Positions 61,915-64,000 of a stretch of DNA of 64,000 nucleotides are shown here, one piece after another. The notes beneath the pieces are model-generated. The model worked only from the letters and a program-made list of their open reading frames with translations. It was not told where the DNA came from and did no database searches. Numbering within the stretch: the first letter of the stretch is position 1; each line of letters opens with the position of its first letter. A program made the translations under genes and the position numbers. Source of the stretch: Apteryx mantelli (lineage: Eukaryota > Chordata > Aves > Apterygiformes > Apterygidae); assembly GCF_036417845.1 (NCBI RefSeq), contig NC_089978.1, forward strand, positions 35,518,682 through 35,582,681. The letters run 5' to 3'.

Positions 61915-64000
61915 ACCACCAGAAAGGAGGGGATGAGAGGAGGAGTCGCCATTCTACAACTTTGCGTTTTATAAATTAAAGGAATAGATAAACTAAATAT
62001 AACTATTACTAATAATCCTTATAAAGGGTGAAATCCACTACTATGTTTCTTCACTGAGTAAGTGCCAATGCAATCAGTGCCAATGACAACATTTTTTCAG
62101 AGTCCTCGTGATATAACTTGAAGGTTATATTTGTGAATATTTTTTTAAAAAAGCATTTTCATGAAGATGAAGATTCTTGTAGAACAACTATATATTGGAA
62201 AAACAGAGCAGTTACAGTAACTGGGGACACTGTTTCAGCAGTTTGCAGAAATAATCAGAGCTCTTTTTTCTCTTCTCACTTAGATCTGGACCAGGTACTG
62301 CACATAAAAATGGGGAAATGTCACTGCCATTTTTCAATATATTAGAACGGTTTCAGATGGCTAGAGAAAGCTGCTAAGACATTTTCCACCCAAGATGACA
62401 TTCAGAGCTCTGAAGCATAGGTGAAAACAGCAAATTGGTTTGTGCAGTTTCCATTTGCTCTTTTCACTTCCTAGCAATACACCATTTACAGTATTAGACC
62501 TCAATACCTGGGGAGTTATTTATCATAAAACAAGCGTAACTCTCCATTCTGATAAGAGTTTCCCGAAAGTCAAGAGTTGTTCACTCTAAAAATGTGTTAA
62601 AATTTAAGTTTGGGGTACATTTTTTTAGACGTTGCATCCTTTCATCCTGTGAACTATATGGGTGTTAATATCAGTTGAATTTTTTCGAGGAAAGGTGGAT
62701 TAAGCCTGAAATTAACCTGAAAGTACTTAGGCAAGGTACAGAGTACTATGATATGAGTCAAAATATTAAAAAAAAAAAACAAAAAATAGGCCAATTCATG
62801 TTCTCTGATATAGTTTTAATCACCAGGGTTCCCCATAAGCCATAAACTGTATTACAAAGTGATATTTGTTATTCTAAAGTATAAACAGATGCACATTCCC
62901 TGGGTATATCAGGAAAGACAGCTCTTGGATCCATTGTCCTTGTGATCTCACGCATGCAGTCAGTGGTTATTGCCTCCAAGATAGTTGATAGTCCCCAGCA
63001 GACATTTTAGAGTTCATGTCTTCAAGCCAAACAAGTTGGAAAGTTAGAAAATACCTTTGTTGCATGATCTACCTTTTGATATTTGTAATCTTGTATTTGT
63101 AGCTAATTTATAGTATCGTATGAGTGGATGCGGTCCACCCTTTTCTCAGTCTTGCAGATAATACTGTTACAGCTGAAGGTCAAATTCAGTCCAAAGAAAG
63201 GTCTATGAATCTGACCAAAAATACCTACAGTTTGATACCAAATGCCTGATTTTTAAAAAACCAAATGCCTGATTTTTAAAAATCTGTATTTTTCCATGTT
63301 AGAAAACATGGGATGGCATTTATCAGAGAAATGAACCAAGACTTTTTTGCTAGTATACAGTATCCTTCTGCCAATATATGTTAAGTATGAAGAAAGATTA
63401 CTTTCCCAACAGTGTCTAATTGCCATATATAGGTATGCGTGTGACCAGGATGAGTCACGTTCTGGAGGAGCTTTGCTTCATCCAGTATCCCTAGGGAGAT
63501 CCAAGGCACCTAGTTCCAGTGAGCTGCCTATCTGTGAAATAGCCAAATTTATGCAAAATGAATCCCACGCCAAGTGGTAACCAAACCCACATTACTTAGT
63601 ACGTGAAAACATGTTACATTCACATTTTCACTGACAGAAAAATAGGTTTACAGTGTTAACACTAAATAAAATGGCAGAAAGGGAAAAGAACAAGGGGAAA
63701 CTAGTAGACAGTGTATATTTTCTTAAATAATAATACAGTAAGGGATGAGTTGGGGAAATGTCCAAGAAGGGCATACAGCTCTTCATTTTCACTGGAGAAA
63801 AATCTGGATTGTCAGCATTCCTGTTCTGGAGTATGACAGGTAAAGAGCCCAGAGCTGCTCATGGAAGGAGGGTCTCAGTCACATTAACGGAGTAATACCT
63901 GTTTAGGAGGTTCTCAAAGAATCTGACAGGAAGAGTACATGAGAGAAATGCTGAAAGAAAAACCTGAAGGAACAATTGGGAATAAAGACATTGACATCAT
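61915..64000. other. Right flank, no gene recognised
   Basis: The first about 70 bp may still belong to the Polinton-like element. The rest is AT-rich with one perfect 23-bp tandem duplication. No coding or RNA feature is recognised up to the window end. Confidence 0.6.
63237..63282. repeat. Perfect tandem duplication, 2 x 23 bp
   Basis: The 23-bp unit beginning ACCAAATGCCTGATTTTTAA is repeated exactly, back to back (63237-63259 and 63260-63282). Confidence 0.95.

Noticed and set aside
44300..64000. Search for AKAP11 exons expected upstream of TNFSF11
   Set aside because: No recognisable coding sequence; in other vertebrates the gap is large, so the gene is likely beyond the window.
1..64000. 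CRISPR arrays, bacterial operons, tRNA or rRNA genes
   Set aside because: No regularly spaced repeats, no dense coding, and no cloverleaf with intact A and B boxes; only SINE-like tRNA-derived scraps.

Overview
This is vertebrate nuclear DNA. One protein-coding gene, TNFSF11 (RANKL, the osteoclast differentiation cytokine), occupies the centre of the window on the minus strand. It has GT-AG introns, a CpG-rich first exon, and old CR1 LINE fragments whose 3' end resembles avian CR1. Together with other ancient sauropsid-type repeats this points to a bird, with a crocodilian or turtle as the alternative. I cannot name a species.

Layout. Positions 1 to about 18,100 lie downstream of TNFSF11. 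They look intergenic and hold CR1 pieces (277-345 and 4970-5455), other old repeat scraps and simple repeats. From about 18,170 to 20,157 is the probable TNFSF11 3' UTR. The five coding exons are 20158-20579 (exon 5), 28486-28584 (exon 4), 28666-28711 (exon 3), 35314-35481 (exon 2) and 43347-43559 (exon 1). They assemble in frame to a 315-residue type II membrane protein with a complete TNF homology domain. Exon 1 lies in a CpG island (about 42,480-44,260), with a TATA-like box and a CCAAT box just upstream, both inverted relative to the gene.

From 44,300 to the right end is upstream intergenic DNA with no host gene I can recognise. It carries three notable relics: a decayed Penelope-like retroelement (about 46,150-47,450) that keeps the YIDD reverse transcriptase motif, a CR1 3' end (about 53,000-53,515), and a short, internally deleted Polinton/Maverick (adintovirus-like) element (about 59,296-61,914). 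The Polinton has imperfect terminal inverted repeats enclosing the start of a likely penton/minor-capsid gene (+ strand) and a broken packaging ATPase gene (- strand). It is the most unusual structure in the window.

Nothing here suggests bacterial, organellar or CRISPR content. Most open frames outside TNFSF11 and the mobile elements look like chance. Family assignments rest on reading the sequence and on memory of the families; no database search was run.
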